Assembly (NCBI GenBank): GCA_003991915.1
Contig: RQTK01000978.1
Location: 66,787-130,786, forward strand
Source: Elysia chlorotica
Lineage: Eukaryota > Mollusca > Gastropoda > Plakobranchidae
Reading direction: 5' to 3'
Length of the DNA: 64,000 bases
Shown here: positions 1 through 15,600 of the stretch, in pieces
Numbering within the stretch: position 1 is the first letter of the stretch
Layout: every line of letters begins with the position of its first letter
Position numbers and translations under genes: made by a program
The notes under the pieces: generated by a model
Seen by the model: only the letters and a program-made list of their open reading frames with translations
Databases searched by the model: none
What the model was told of the DNA's origin: nothing

Positions 1-299
1 CATGATACATAATAATTATCATCCAGTACATTTTTCTCCATCTCGTATAAATTTTATATCCACATTGGTCAGTGGGACGCCTATTTTGGACAAAATCAGA
101 AAGGAAATACTTATAGCCACTGGTGGCCTACTTGAGGTACTCCACAGGGGGTGTCCATAAAAGTCCATAAAAAATACTCTTCAATTTAATTATCTCTCTC
201 TTTTTTCTTTATTCATCCATCTTTTCCTTCTTCCCTCTATTCAGCCTTACTTTAACTACCTCTTTTCTAGCTCTCTTTTTGTGCCACCACGCCCACCCA

Positions 300-2001
<1,702 letters not shown>

Positions 2002-2171
2002 GGGTTTTCTGCTTCAAAAATTTGGGATGTTCAACTAATATATCAAAGTGTCCCGTTGGTACGTTCAGAATTGGGAACATGATTGACTGTCACGATGTAT
2101 TGGGCTGCTCATCAATAACTGAAGATTTGATAATAACAGATCAAGTTCTGGGCGAAGGAACACAGAAAAAG
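2002..2171 (+). CDS. POMK: POMK internal exon
   Basis: Acceptor ttgatattcag ends at 2001 and donor AAG|GTTAGT follows 2171. The exon opens in phase 2 (first two bases finish a split codon). It encodes the Cys-rich lead (CPVGTFRIGNMIDCHDVLGC) and the start of the kinase lobe up to the glycine loop LGEGTQKK. Confidence 0.88.
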
Positions 2172-3276
2172 GTTAGTGTGCTAGAACATGCACCCTTATT
2201 TTTTTGTCCGATAAATAACTTTCATAAACTTGTTTTCAGTGCAAGTCATGGAGTAAGATAGCTCATAGTGTTAAGAAAAAATATGTAGGTCTGCAGTCAC
2301 ACAAAGTATTAAAAAAAAAGATTTCTATTTAACAAGTTATACAAGTCATTAAATTAAAATAGGTTAGCAGGTAAAAACGATTATTTTAAATATATACCTT
2401 ATTTTGAAAATCCAGTTAAATTTTAACGAATACATTTAGAAATAAATGGACTTTTCATTTAAAAAATGATAGCCAATGTTCATAATTTTAGCATTTTATA
2501 TATTCTATCCCTTTTGCTTCCCTAAGGTCAAAAAGGGCCTGTGGCAAGGTCATGAGGTTGCTGTCAGCTTTCTCAAGCATCTCGACTACTTGGAGGATTT
2601 CAGACATGGTCTAAGTATGATGCAGCTCTTTTCTGAAGAGCCAGGTCACCTAGAGAACAGAGTTGTCCAATTAATTGGCTGGTGTTTTGATAAGGAACCT
2701 ATAATTATGACAGAAATTCACCCTCTGGGATCTGCCAGCAGGTTACATGCAGTACTTCAGGAACATTTTTCTCATCAAGATTGTTTAAAAGTGAGGTTTA
2801 GGATGTGTATTGAATTTGTTCAAATCTTAAACATCCTTCACACACACGATATGGGCCCAAGAGTCATGTGTGATGCCAACTATCCAGAGAAAGCTCTGAG
2901 TCAGTTTTTGTTAACTAAAAATCTGTCCCTCGTTCTAAACGATATGGATGCCTTACCACGAGTAGACAGGGAGTCAGGCCAGCTGATCAAGTGCGGACAC
3001 AGAGAGCTTCAAGGAGATTTTGTAGCCCCAGAGCAGAGATGGAATTCAGACAGTGAATACAATGACACCAAGATGGCTCATTATGATGAGAAAGTTGACA
3101 TTTGGAAAGTTCCAGATGTTTGTAATTTTTTAATTGGAGACATCATGGGGGCCAGTAAGATACAGCTTCATTTATTTAATATTCACTCAAGGTGTAAGCA
3201 CACAGAACCATCTAAAAGACCTAGTGCAAAGGATATTCTTGCAATTTATGAACAAGTGTATAAAAGGTTGAAATGA
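2002..3276 (+). CDS. POMK: Protein O-mannose kinase, 3' part (two exons)
   Basis: POMK (SGK196) is an ER type II membrane kinase that phosphorylates O-mannose in the core M3 glycan of alpha-dystroglycan. Seen here: two exons (2002-2171 and 2527-3276) joined in phase 0 by GT-AG signals, ending in TGA. Before the kinase core lies a Cys-rich stretch with CPVGTFRIGNM, typical of the family. A glycine loop LGEG follows, then family versions of the catalytic motifs: MCDAN where most kinases have HRD, LNDMDALP where most have DFG, and DFVAPEQ in place of APE. KCGHREL and DEKVDIWK are also family hallmarks. The C-terminus is slightly shorter than in vertebrates. The first coding exon(s) with the cytosolic tail and membrane anchor are not recognisable in bases 1-2001 and probably lie to the left. 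The gene is partial in the window; the family call is firm. Confidence 0.92.
2527..3276 (+). CDS. POMK: POMK terminal exon
   Basis: Acceptor cttccctaag ends at 2526, phase 0; 249 codons plus a stop at 3274-3276. It carries most of the kinase domain: LVQLIGWC-like hinge lead, MCDAN, NDMDALP, GDFVAPEQ, DEKVDIWK and the C-terminal PSKRPSAKDIL helix. The reading frame is open and intact. Confidence 0.92.
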   Translation, partial: VKKGLWQGHEVAVSFLKHLDYLEDFRHGLSMMQLFSEEPGHLENRVVQLIGWCFDKEPIIMTEIHPLGSASRLHAVLQEHFSHQDCLKVRFRMCIEFVQILNILHTHDMGPRVMCDANYPEKALSQFLLTKNLSLVLNDMDALPRVDRESGQLIKCGHRELQGDFVAPEQRWNSDSEYNDTKMAHYDEKVDIWKVPDVCNFLIGDIMGASKIQLHLFNIHSRCKHTEPSKRPSAKDILAIYEQVYKRLK

Positions 3277-3384
3277 ATTATCAATCTCTCCTCTTTTTTA
3301 ACAACATACAATTGAAATAATTGTCTTTTGGGGCAGATTATATACTGTATATACTGTATACTACTTCTGTTCAAAGAATTTTGA

Positions 3385-3515
3385 ATCGATTAGTCACATC
3401 ATACTGACACCGACCCAACCAGTTGAGGGACAAAAACGGACAAATACATTTTTGGCTGATTCGAACCGCTGACCTCCCGACCTGAGACCATCGCTCTACC
3501 ACTTTCATAAAACAT
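3385..3515 (-). mobile_element. tRNA-SINE, 5' half
   Basis: On the minus strand: tggtagagcgatggtctcag (A box), then ggttcgaatc (B box), then the conserved core ggttgggtcggtgtcagtat. It lies just downstream of POMK. Confidence 0.75.
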
Positions 3516-6500
3516 GTCAACTAGACAGACTTGAAAGCAACATAAGAGAGGTCAGGAAAGACCCTGTTCCACTAGAGCTCAGCTTTCTCAATAATTTTTT
3601 TTTCTAGCAAAGTAAGAAAACTAGCAGTTAGGTTCTTGCACCCTGATTCTCAAATTCATGTTAAAAAATATTTATTATAAAATTCAAACTGATTGTATAA
3701 CTACCTGGGTTAGTAGAACTAACATATTTTACCTTACTTTAAGTTTCCTATAAAATTAATATATGTAGTTTACAAATTAATGTTTATTATAAAAGATCTG
3801 GTTTCCAAAGATTAACAGGCAAACGATTATTAAAACTATTGAAGTACCAGTACATGTATATATATGCCATATTACGCTTGAAAAGAAATGACTGAGAATT
3901 ATCTATTAATCTATTATTAGTGATACATGATCAGTTGTGCAAATGTAGAAAAGGACACGGTTTTGAAGTACTGATTGGCATTAAATTACTGATATGAGAT
4001 TTATTAGATCTAAAATGATACAATTTATCATGTAGCATACTTTGCTGAGTCTTTCATTAGGTAAAAAAATTCTTAAAATTTTACTTGAGAAATAAATGCA
4101 ATTTTAATTTAACCCAAATTGAGTGTCATACAATTTCCAAGTAATCAGACACATAAACAAAAGATCTGATATTTTAAGATGGTCAAATCTGTTTTATTTG
4201 GTCGAAGATTGTGACTAAAGCTAACTAAACTTTTTTGTTTCGTTTACTATCTTACTTAGTATGAATATTATGATTAAAGGAATACATGTATATAGATACA
4301 CCTTTATTTTTATGACTCTGAATGAAACACACTATGGTTGCATTGTGAAAATTCTTCCATTTTAAATGCATGTGCAATAGTTTTTTGTTTTGTTTTTTAT
4401 GTATGTAAGGGTGTACACCATGTATGCTTAGTTGCTATTGATCCCTTGACATATGAAGGAAAATAAAATACAAAAACTAAGAATGTTGTAGTCAACTTGA
4501 GTTGTGTGGAAATTATCTGCAAAGTTTTCTTTTCTATAATATTAACCTTTTCAAGTTACTATGTAACTTTTTTAAAAAAGAAATGATATGTATTTCAATT
4601 TTTTCATCCAGAGTTTATATTAAACTGATCAGAAAGTAAAAAGCTTTAATTTGTACCTCAGGATTAGGTTATATAAAGCTATAGTTTATCTCAAAAAGGT
4701 TTAGATCTTAAGCAGATTCTACTTTTACTATTTTTAGTCACATAAAAAAACAAAATGTTTTCATTCCAATAATATTTTATTAAATCCAAAAATATTGTCA
4801 AATAATGTATAAAAAGAAAATATAGAAAATCACCCACAAAATGTTAAGCTTTTTGTTTCTCCAAATAATTCCCATAACATAATGGGAATGATGCATATGA
4901 GCAATTAGCAAATACCAAAGACAAGCACATAGTATTAAGTTTCAAACACAAAAAGCCCTTAGTAACATTTAAAAATTAGCACAAAATATAAAACAGAGTT
5001 TATGGGAAAAAAATGCTTTGCTGTAGCTCGCTTCATTTTAATATATTATGCTTTTTTTTCACTCAGGAAAGATCACAGGACAATCAGGTTTTGGTTTTTA
5101 TGATAATAAATTTTAATTTGTTTTACTCGGGATAAAGACCTCACCAGTCTCTTTTATATTCCTGTTACACCCTAGCATCTAAAAATAATTTCACTTTATT
5201 ATAGTATAAGATATTTGTTGTTTTTTTTTTTTGTCGTTTTTTTTTTTTAATTAATTATGAACCATCTAAACATCTTATGAAATCATCTCTGCATTTTGAA
5301 AAAAAAAGCGTGTGGGAGGGGGGTAAAATTCACCAAATCATTAAGTCAAAATTAATGTCTATTTTAAGATCCTAAATAAACGTGGAGAATTATATATTAT
5401 GATGCTACCTAGTTTTAAAATTACAAATGGTAAGGATGAATGATGCAAAAATAAAAGAATTCATATTAAACACACCAATCCTATAAATAACAGTTTTATC
5501 ACAATGATCTTTAAAAATATATTAGAAATAAAGAATATATTATAACAAAATTTATCCTTTTATGGATCATAATTATTTACAGTAACTTGTAGTATTTTTC
5601 ATCACTTCTAGAATTTGAAATACATCTAATAAAACTGATTCATAAAAAATCCATGTTTTCACAGAAAAAGCCTTGAACTATGGGTTCATGTTTCCTTCTA
5701 AGATTAAGAGTCTTACAAACATGATAACTTAGTGGTTACTTTTCCAAAAAGTCAAAAAATCTTTGAACAGATAGTGAGAGATAGCTGTAAATGAAACACA
5801 TGTAGTTGTGGATATGGAATTTAAAACAATTGAAAGTTTTCAAGTAACAATTAACAAGTTATTATAAACTGTGAGCTAACCAAGGCGAATCAGGTAGAAA
5901 TTGGAATTTTGACTTTTTGAATTATACTTATAGTGGTTGAAAAATTATAAGTCTATAATTTCTAGAAACAGAGATTAGTTGTATCATTTGAAAATAACAA
6001 AGATCAATTCATATAATAGCTTTTCTATATTCATATGGCTCTGATCAAATCTTATTTTCAAAACTTGTGCCTGATACTGTTTGTTTCAAATATCTTTTAT
6101 TTTTCTTTCTACCGCAAGCTTAACACATTATGTATTTCAAAGTTAGGGAAGTAGTGAAGATAACTGAGATGAAGGAAAGAGATTAAAACAGAATAGATGC
6201 TACAAAAAAGGATAAAACAAAGCACAGTTTTATAAGGCATGTAGACACCATAACTATTCATTTACAATAAAGTTTGTAGATTGTGAAATGTGATAAAGCA
6301 GGGGTCTACCAATTCATTCCAATAGGTTGTTTAAACAATTGTTTTCGTCCAATTCTAACAAAATATTCATTATTATCTATACATTAAAATAAATTGGCAT
6401 CTAGGATTTTCTGCAAGGCAGTGCATAATTAGATACTTCTTGGAATTCATTGTCTTCTTGTCAGAGCCAAAACCTACGTTTTTACGTAGGTGTAAAGAAA

Positions 6501-9465
6501 CCACCTAGTTTGGTGAAACTGCAAAGATAACTCTCCTCTAAAAGGAATTTCAATGAGAAAAGTACAGAATTAATTTATTGTGCACTGTAAAATTGTGAGT
6601 TTCCTCAAAGAAACTCTTGATTGCAATTTCTCAAAAATTTCTGTTTATTTTTTCTTTACATTTTTTCTCTGAATACAGTTTTAACTTTGACAGAAGCTTG
6701 GGGTGAACAGTTTATAAACCTTACCATAAAAAGGTAATTATTGTATAAATATCACTAGAAGCATGCATTCACTAAATTTGCATAATTAAATCTTCATTGG
6801 AAGAATTGTAGAGTTACCAGAAATGAACTAATGGCACAAAGAAGTAAGATGGGGTCACTGATAATCAAATTTTATAGAAATTAAACAATAGATATTTCCC
6901 AGTTAAAAGTATAAAAGCCTTCCCACAAATAATCAGAATCATGGAATGTTAATCTATGAAAAGACCTTCAAGATTTTCTCCCTTTCTCTCAATATTAAGC
7001 ATCCTCATTCAAATCACCATACATCTTGCTTTGCATATAATAGTTACAGTTACTTACTTCAAGATTTTGGCAAAAGAAAAACGTATTACAAAACTAAGTC
7101 TGTTATGGTTGCCTGTAGTTTCAACTAAACTTAACAGAAAATTATTAATACAAAAAAAATTACGAAAGCATGTGCCAGTCGAATGATAGGAATATGAATG
7201 TAAGTCTCTAAACTCTTTTATTCTGCTCATCTCAACCCAAATACCAAAAACTATTCCTGTTTGCAAGATAATTTCAGACTTTTAAGAGGATCGAGGGGGT
7301 GGGGAGAGTAAATAAAGTTAACCTGACTGAATTGTTTGTAAAAAAAATAAAATAAGCACTTTGTCGTAACATGTTCACTACAGTGAATATTATGTTGGTA
7401 ATGACTTGAACCTTAGAAGAAATGTGTGAGAATTTCATTTCAAATAACTTTGTAAACTTTAAGTCAAGTTTCTATATATTTCTAAACGAAAATCGGTCAT
7501 CATTAACACTATGCTTGGTACCTCAATAATTCAGCTCTGTTTATGACTAACATGTGATACATTATGTGTGAGAATGCTCATGTGTCTTATTCTTAAAAGA
7601 GTCTATTTTAAGTATTTATCCCAATCAGATAATACTGAATGATATCAATGTAATTGGTTTTCAAATTATTTGAAATATAACAGCCATACTTGCTAAATCA
7701 CTTCTCATTGCAACTTCTTTCAAAAATGTTTCGATCGCTGAAAGTGAAAATGTACAACAAGACGCTCCTAAAATTTGCTAATATAGAGAGCAATCTGAAA
7801 AAAAAAAACATTATTCCATAAGCAATTATCTTTTATCCAATTGTACGCTATGCACTTTGCATAATCATGTCTCTCAGATATACCATTGCACAGTAATTGA
7901 TTGACTTGTGGAGATAGTATACAGAAATATAACTACAGCATCAGAATCATACATTCATCACAATTTAAAATAAGAATTCAAAATCTTCAAAAAGATTCAA
8001 TTTTATGCACTGAATAAGCTCCTCTGCAAATATCAAATGCACTGCAATGAACCACAATACAAGTTGGATACCAGACTTGATACTAGCAGTGTCCAGAAAT
8101 ATTTTATTGAGAAGTGCAGTACCTCTATTTGAAATGATGTTTGTTCTTATTCAATTGAAAGTGCAACAAAAATAAGGAAATCCTTTACATGAAAGACCAT
8201 TTGTTGTAATTTGTATGCAGTTTCATACTCATGAATGTGTCCATCTACTTTGTTATTTAGGTTGTATCTTAAAGGGTCACTAAAAAAAATATGTGCTGCT
8301 CTCTGACAGATATACACACATAATGTAATATTATTAAATTTTTAACAATTAACTTTCAACCAAAAAAGATGACTTGAGCAATTTTTAACTTAATATTTAA
8401 TTTTAGTTTTCACCACACTTAAAACCTTAGTTTGAAAAGACATGCTGTTGCCTGGAAAGTCAGAATTTTGCATCCATTCACCTTCAACAAAATGTAAAGA
8501 CCTTGATAAGCCTAAATAGCAATTTTTAGTAGTAATGTGCGTTGATGTCGCTTTCAAATTGTATAACCGCCTGAGTTTGGATGTATGTCGTATTGAGAAT
8601 AATTTGCATGTCCATTATCCCCCCAACTTTCATTGGACCTCTTTTTTTTAAATATAAATCACAGTTACATTTTACCATTTTGCAGTTATCACAATTTCAA
8701 TCACAAATTTTGAAAGGTGGAATACATTTCTTTTTCAATTCACTAATCGATCATGGAGGGGAATAAGCTCAATTGAAAGCGTCATGATCAATCTTAATTG
8801 GTTTGGTCATGATTACATTTTTCCCTGCATACTTGCAAATAAATACTGGAAGTGTAACTAACTGTAAGCAAATAAACATAAAGATGTTTAGAGGATAGAG
8901 GGGTATGGGTCTAATCATGAGCACACTTTATAGTCAGTGATATAATATCATGCAGTCAGGCCAAGTTGGCACAGACAAACATGAAACAAGGTTGAAATTG
9001 CATCCAAGAACAATATTTTTAATATTATTGCGCTCATAGTTGGTAAAAAAAATTGCAAGCTGGGAATAATGGGCTGAGTTTATTCAAAATGGAAACATTT
9101 TAGTAAATTAAAGTGTAAGCTTGAACAAATTTAATTACATATTTCAACAAATCTAAAGGAAACTTGGTATGTCTGGTAAAAAACAAAGAATTTCTTTGGC
9201 TAAAAAGAAAAAAAAATATGGGCCCTACAATGGTGAAAAGTATATTGAAAAGTCTGTAACCAATATGAATAAATGATGTCCCTGCGGTACTTGGACTGTT
9301 TTTTTTTAGAGCTCTCATCCCCTTTGTGTTTAGGATCGAAAGCAACATGTATATACGTATAGAACAAAAACAGTCTTAATAGTATCTCTACCCGAACTCC
9401 TTTCTCTATCACCCTTTTTTTTACACACACACATATGCACATTTACTCATAATAAATAAAAATTT
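3516..9465. other. Intergenic, between POMK and AVL9 (tail to tail)
   Basis: About 6 kb of AT-rich sequence with no supportable coding exon on either strand. It includes the 3' UTRs of both genes. Several AATAAA hexamers occur after POMK (for example near 4088 and 4464), so its end cannot be fixed. A small perfect hairpin (acctacgt-tttt-acgtaggt) lies at 6472-6491. Confidence 0.6.
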
Positions 9466-9638
9466 TCATTCTGCGTTCTGTGCTTCTTCATGGCTGGTTT
9501 TCCCATTCTCAGATTCCCCCTCTTCTTGAGAAGTCTTGGGCAGGCTATCAGCTGTCTGATCTGTTTGAATCTTTTCTGAACTGCGCCAGCTACTGAACCA
9601 TCCAGACACTGCTGACTTTGCCGAGGAGAATGCACCAC
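9466..9638 (-). CDS. AVL9: AVL9 exon 14 (stop)
   Basis: Residues 811 (split)-867 and TGA at 9468-9466; GGAFSSAKSAVSGWFSSW and then an acidic tail ending EEAQNAE. A minus-strand AATAAA (tttatt on +) near 9079-9084 could be the poly(A) signal. Confidence 0.93.
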
Positions 9639-12600
9639 CTGGATGATTATTGTTTTGAATGTTAAAATGTTGCAATCTTAAGAAAACTAATATTTGTCAA
9701 ACTTTGAATTAGAGAAGAGTAAAATTCATATAAAAATTATAATTATGCAAACACATTTATGGATTACACCTTCAAAAAGCGTTTCAGACAATTTTCATCA
9801 CCATATTAAGGTTTGTTCTCAGCAACGATAACTTACATTTTTTCTTACATGTATAATTTTCAGAATTATGAAAAGTTCCTTTCCTTTTGCAAAAAGAATT
9901 GATGGGATATGACAAAGAGGGTAGCTATTTTGATCATGTAAAATTGGCAAGGAAATTTAAACTTGGCTTTAGTATCGAATGAACTAATTATACATTAAAT
10001 GTAACAAAGCAATATTTGTGGCAAAAATTACACAAAAGTTTTTTTGTTTTTTGTTTTGTTTTGTTTTTATGGTGATAGTAACTGATACTCCGTTATACAA
10101 ATCACTAAAAGATAATAGCTTTAAACTTTACTAGGGAAGAGTGCATTGTCAATTTACACAAAATACTGAATGACTGGGGATAAGATTCACATCATGTTGT
10201 GTGATCCTGAGAAAAAACGTTTATAATGTATATAATGATATTGAGTATTACTACTCAAAAAGGGAATAACCTTAATATATTTTTAACATGATTTCAATAT
10301 GAAACAATTTTGTTCAAGGCACAAAAGAAGTTGTATGATATTAAGAAAATTGGAAAAAAAATTATAATATTTAGACAATTCTAGCTTTACCACTCCATAC
10401 TATGCTCAAAAACCCATTCAAAATGTCAGTATGAAAGCCCATCCCTCTAGGTGGGTCTATAAAAGGAAACATATGTACTCACCGACAACCTTTCCTGTTT
10501 GAACAACATACTTCCCGGTTTGCACCACAGCTGCGTTTATTCTTCTCCCTTGTTCTGAGCTCTGCAGGGCTCTAAATAACAAAAAGGGATATGTTAAAAG
10601 CACCCCAGATTGGAGCCTAGGAATACTTAAGTAAGGAGAAGTATTTTTTTTTTTAATCTATCATCAAACTATTAGATATTAGATAACTGTGTGACTGGCT
10701 TCCAACGCTGTTCTGTACATGCTACTTCTAGGTTTAAGAGACCCCCCCCCTTTCTACAAATTAGCTCACTAGAAAATCTGTGTTCTTTAACCCTCACCAT
10801 TTTTATTTTTACCTTGTATTAACTAAAGTAGTGCGTGTGTGGTCAGCCAAAAGTGTTACCTCAGTGTGGGGCTGGCTAGTGCATGAACTACAGTCAATAG
10901 TGAATATTGGAGTGTGGCTGAGAAGTCTGCAGTGTCTCGTGGGGTTTTCGAGTAAAGGTGTGAAATCATAGGGGCAGTTTGTTCGATTTGATATAAAGAA
11001 CAAAACCCTGCATTTCTAAAAAAATAAATGTTCATTAAGTGTTCATTAAGTGAACAAGACAAAGTTTTCTGTTACAAGATGATGCCAGGGTCAGACAGCT
11101 ACCCTTTATGTTGGCGCCTAGCAGCGCTCAGGTGGGAGCGCTATAACCTTAAAGTCGGTGCCCCGCAGAGTCAGGGTTAAACATAATCATTCCTTTTCCT
11201 CAAATATGAATTCACAATTTTAGGAACTGCATTATTTGAAAGACACCATTAATAAGTTTTATGACTTATCTCTTTGCTTTTCTTTCTTTAATGAAATAAA
11301 AATCTGACCAAGCACCAAGAAAAAGAAAAATATAAGTCAAGCAACTCCTATATCAATATTTATACGAGAGCTAAGAGATTTCAAATTATATTATATTAAC
11401 ACAGAGGATGGGGGAATAACCCCTGAAATTGAAACTCTTAGATAAGATATTTATATACACATTTTTCATGACATTAAGTCAAACACATTCACACACTTAA
11501 GACAAATACTTTTATAGTTTTAAACCATCCAACTCCACTTTCCAACCATAATCAAAATATCTCTGAAACCATTTTCAACTTACTGATTGAATCTCACTCT
11601 GACATCCGTCATACTAAGGTGACCCTGGAATGGATGTCTGTGAAAGGAGATAAAAAAAAGTCTAAAATCATTTGCTTAAAAACTAAAGACTCAGAGTCAG
11701 ACAAATTTAAATTGGTAACCACAAAAACTAAAACAAATTTAACTATAGTATATCTCTTTAGCTTATTGGTTGCCTGCATACCATTGATATGACTGAGTAA
11801 ACTTAATTTTGACATCATATTGTTTTACTTTAGAACTGATCAAGCTAATAAAGAAAAATATTAGATCAACAGAGAGAGGCGGAGTCAAAAGTAGAAGAGA
11901 AAGAAGGTACTGAATGGGTGTTCTAATATCACATACCCTGTTGGCATTTCTTTAATCCCTGGATAATCTCCATTTTGCCAATGCCTGAAATTATTGGTGG
12001 TCTTCCATGCTGACACAAAACTTGAGCCAAAATCTTCCATCAGTTTTTGATCTACATAGACATTTAAAAGATAAGAAAATGACATATCTGTGTAAGAAAA
12101 TAAATTGAAATTTATGGGCCCTTAATTTCACAATAAAATTTAAATTCTCATGTTGACATGGGAATCTATGAGTATGAATATCTCACAGATCGAAGACATG
12201 CACATTGACTTTTAATACATAATTTTTAAATATAATTTGTGTTTTTGAAACGATACCCGTTTTTCACAATAACATAATGGATGCAAGGCTTGGACAATCT
12301 CACAAAAAACAAACACAGAAGAAACTGGATGTAGATGGAATGTGATTCCTCACAAGAGTGTTCAGAATCTCGTGGACAGCAAAGAAATTTAATGAAACAG
12401 TCCTACAGGAAGCCATGATCTAGAAAAAATAAACACTAAAAAATAAAACTCATAGATGTCAAGAAACCTTTTTTTTTTAAACATAATTCCTATGACAACT
12501 AGAATGATTGAAGAAAAGCACACCAGGGAAAACAAAAATAACGAGAAAAGATAATGAACAGATAGACAAAATGGCTTGATATTATATGGTTCAAAGTAGG

Positions 12601-15600
12601 AAAAGTGGCTACGGCATTGAAAGCATCAAAGATTGGGAAGTGTTGAGAGGCATGATTGCCAAAACTAAAATAATATATGGTTCAACTGTACATACACATA
12701 AAACAGGGTATAGTTTGATTTCAGAGTTACATCATTGGTCTTTGTCTTCTAAAACCTTAACTTGGTCTCCAACACATATGAAGATTTGACAAAAGCGGCT
12801 AGTTTTATTACTTATTTGAAATTCCACCTGGTTTCAAGTAATTAAGCACCAACACCTATAAAGTTAGTCTACACTCCCTTACTTTTACAATTTATTTTAA
12901 GATCTAATAAGGAAACATATCAGTTCATGATGGACTTAGATGGCTTCTGTTCAACAGTTTCAGAGCTCCAATAACAATATCCATTCTTGAATGTGTGCTC
13001 CTACTTTACCTCCAAATGAAATAGAGCCTTCATTCAAAAATAGTGAACCAATTTCACTTTCCAATAGGACCACCTATAAAGGACAGTGCAATAAAACAAA
13101 CAAATCAAAGAAATGTTCACATTTTGTGAAAAGAAAAAGGTGATATACATGGAGCTTACTCTCAGTTAGGACTGTGGCAAGTAGACAGTTGAGGTAGTGT
13201 TTAAACTGGGCCCTTATCCATTCATCACTACCTTCCCATTCTGAAAAAAATAATTAAGGGGTATTTGAAAGACAAGGAACAGTAGTAGGGAATCAAATGT
13301 ACAAAAATGCTACTTCTGGAGACAATATGTACAGTACTTTCAAAAACATTTCCTCTATACTGAATGGTGTTTAGTATTAAATAGAATGCATTGGAATCTC
13401 TACTTACAAAAAAAAAAACTTTAAAATAACCTGCAAAGAGTACTCTAACTTTCACATTCATATGATCTTGAATCTGCACAAATAAGTCGAAGCTGAAAAA
13501 TCAATTTAATTTGATCAAAATGTTCATATCTATTGTATATTTTCAGTCCATATAATTTTATAAAAAGTGAGAGGCTAATAAAAACCTCTAAATATAAGCA
13601 CATTTGCAACTGGTAAGAAAATGTAATGACTATGTAAATATTTGGTTTGATCTGCAAGATATGTGTACCATGAGCTAGGTATTACCTGTGCCATCATACA
13701 TATCACCAGGCCTCTCTGCAGTTACTTGGACCAGGTACTCTGCAAACCTGAGGTCTGCTGTTGTTAAACTTAATAAACGCTGAAGTTCTTTGTCCCTTAT
13801 GTCTAATTTGCCATCCCCTACCTGAAAAAAGTATACTTGTCATTACTAAGCCAAATGATAAAGTCACATACAGCAATGGTTACCAGTGTAAGATTTGTCC
13901 TCTAACTTAACCTAAACAAGGATATACATGTATCATTTTTGAAACCCAGTAAAAAGTAACCCGCTTAAGAAAGTCCCATTCATTACTTTTTTTTCTCTCT
14001 ATATCAGCTTTTTTTGTCTTTTTTTTTAAATCAATATACTATTCCATTTAATTAGACGATAATTGAAACAAAAGCAGCAAAAGTTTAATAAGTTGAAGAA
14101 ATTAGAAAAAAAACAGACAATTTCTTTTTCCTCCAACGCTTTCATTACACACAAAATTAAACACATCCATATATTAGTAATATGAATAAAATCATAAATA
14201 AAGATAAAATAAATTTACAACCAAATTTCTAATTTAAGCTTCAGATGAAAATTACCTCTACGACCACATCAATAACTTGACGACGTTGCTTGAAAAGGAC
14301 ATTTGTAGCTCCTATTAAAAAGCTTCGCACATTAACATCTGTCAAAATGTCGTGGTACTGAAGGCTCAAATATGGTTGGCACACACATCCCTATTAACAT
14401 TAAAAATATAGATAGTTATTAATGTCATGAGAAATGTAATTCATAAGGATTTTGGAAGTTATATTCTGTTAAGAGAACTTTCAAAGGTGAGGTTCATCAT
14501 CCCAGGTTTAGTATTGATTTTACATGTTTATTAATATTGTACTGCGCCACTCTTTTGTTGCAGACACTCATAAAAATCTAGGTGAAGAAGTTTTAAAGAT
14601 TGTGTGAAGAAAAAAACTAATGATTCAATTTTAAACTTTGTTTTGCTTCCAAGTTCAAACCATGGACATCCTAAACTTAATTATTAGCCTGAAAACTTTG
14701 CCACATAGTAGCTTGTTATCACTCCCACTATTTTTGTACAAAAAATTACTTAAATACAAAATAAAGTGCCCCAGGGAATGCCAGATACATTTAAAAAATG
14801 TTAATATCAAGTGCATTTCAGTCTGACTTATGATTTATGTGCAACAAGTATGTAATGGATGTTTGTTATAGGCTTTTTGTTTGTTTCAAAACTAGAAATA
14901 TTCTGAAGTTTTGGCAGATGTCTATATTATCATGTAATTTGACCTTTGGATAAACTCAACAAAGTTAAGTTAATGTTTTAATTGATTTCATTTATTTAAC
15001 CTTTACCTACAACGAAGATGTGCAGTATCTGTTCAATTAAAACAATAAGATCAGAGCTTCAATAGCTCACCTAAGAAATTTATTCCATCTAATTCCATGA
15101 TGAATATTTAAGTGCAGAATTGCACATAGACTTCTAGAACAAGATCTTTAACTAAATAAGTTCCCTTTTTCTATACAAACTTATTAAAGAAAAGGTACCA
15201 CAAGTAATAAAGTAAAGACAATAAACTGTGCTGTTGAAAGTCTTATCAGTGAGTCTAACTATTCCAAATCTGGAATCTTTATCAATAACATAAACATTTT
15301 TCAGCCCCATTAAAAAAAATGCTATGCCTGCTCATTGAAAATAAATTAAGTATCGTTTAAAACATAAAGCTAATGATATAACTCTTATTTAAAATGAAAT
15401 GATATGGAAAGAAACATGAAATCATAACCAACCTTGGTAAATATAGCTAAGGGGTATCCCAGCTCATCCTGTTTTAACACAATATTCCCATCTTGTTTCT
15501 TCTTTGGCACCACCACCTGCAAATCTTCCTTTTTACCTTTGGCATTCACTTTATTGCTATTTCCACTTTTGTGGAAAGCAGCAGAGAGCTTATCTCTTAT

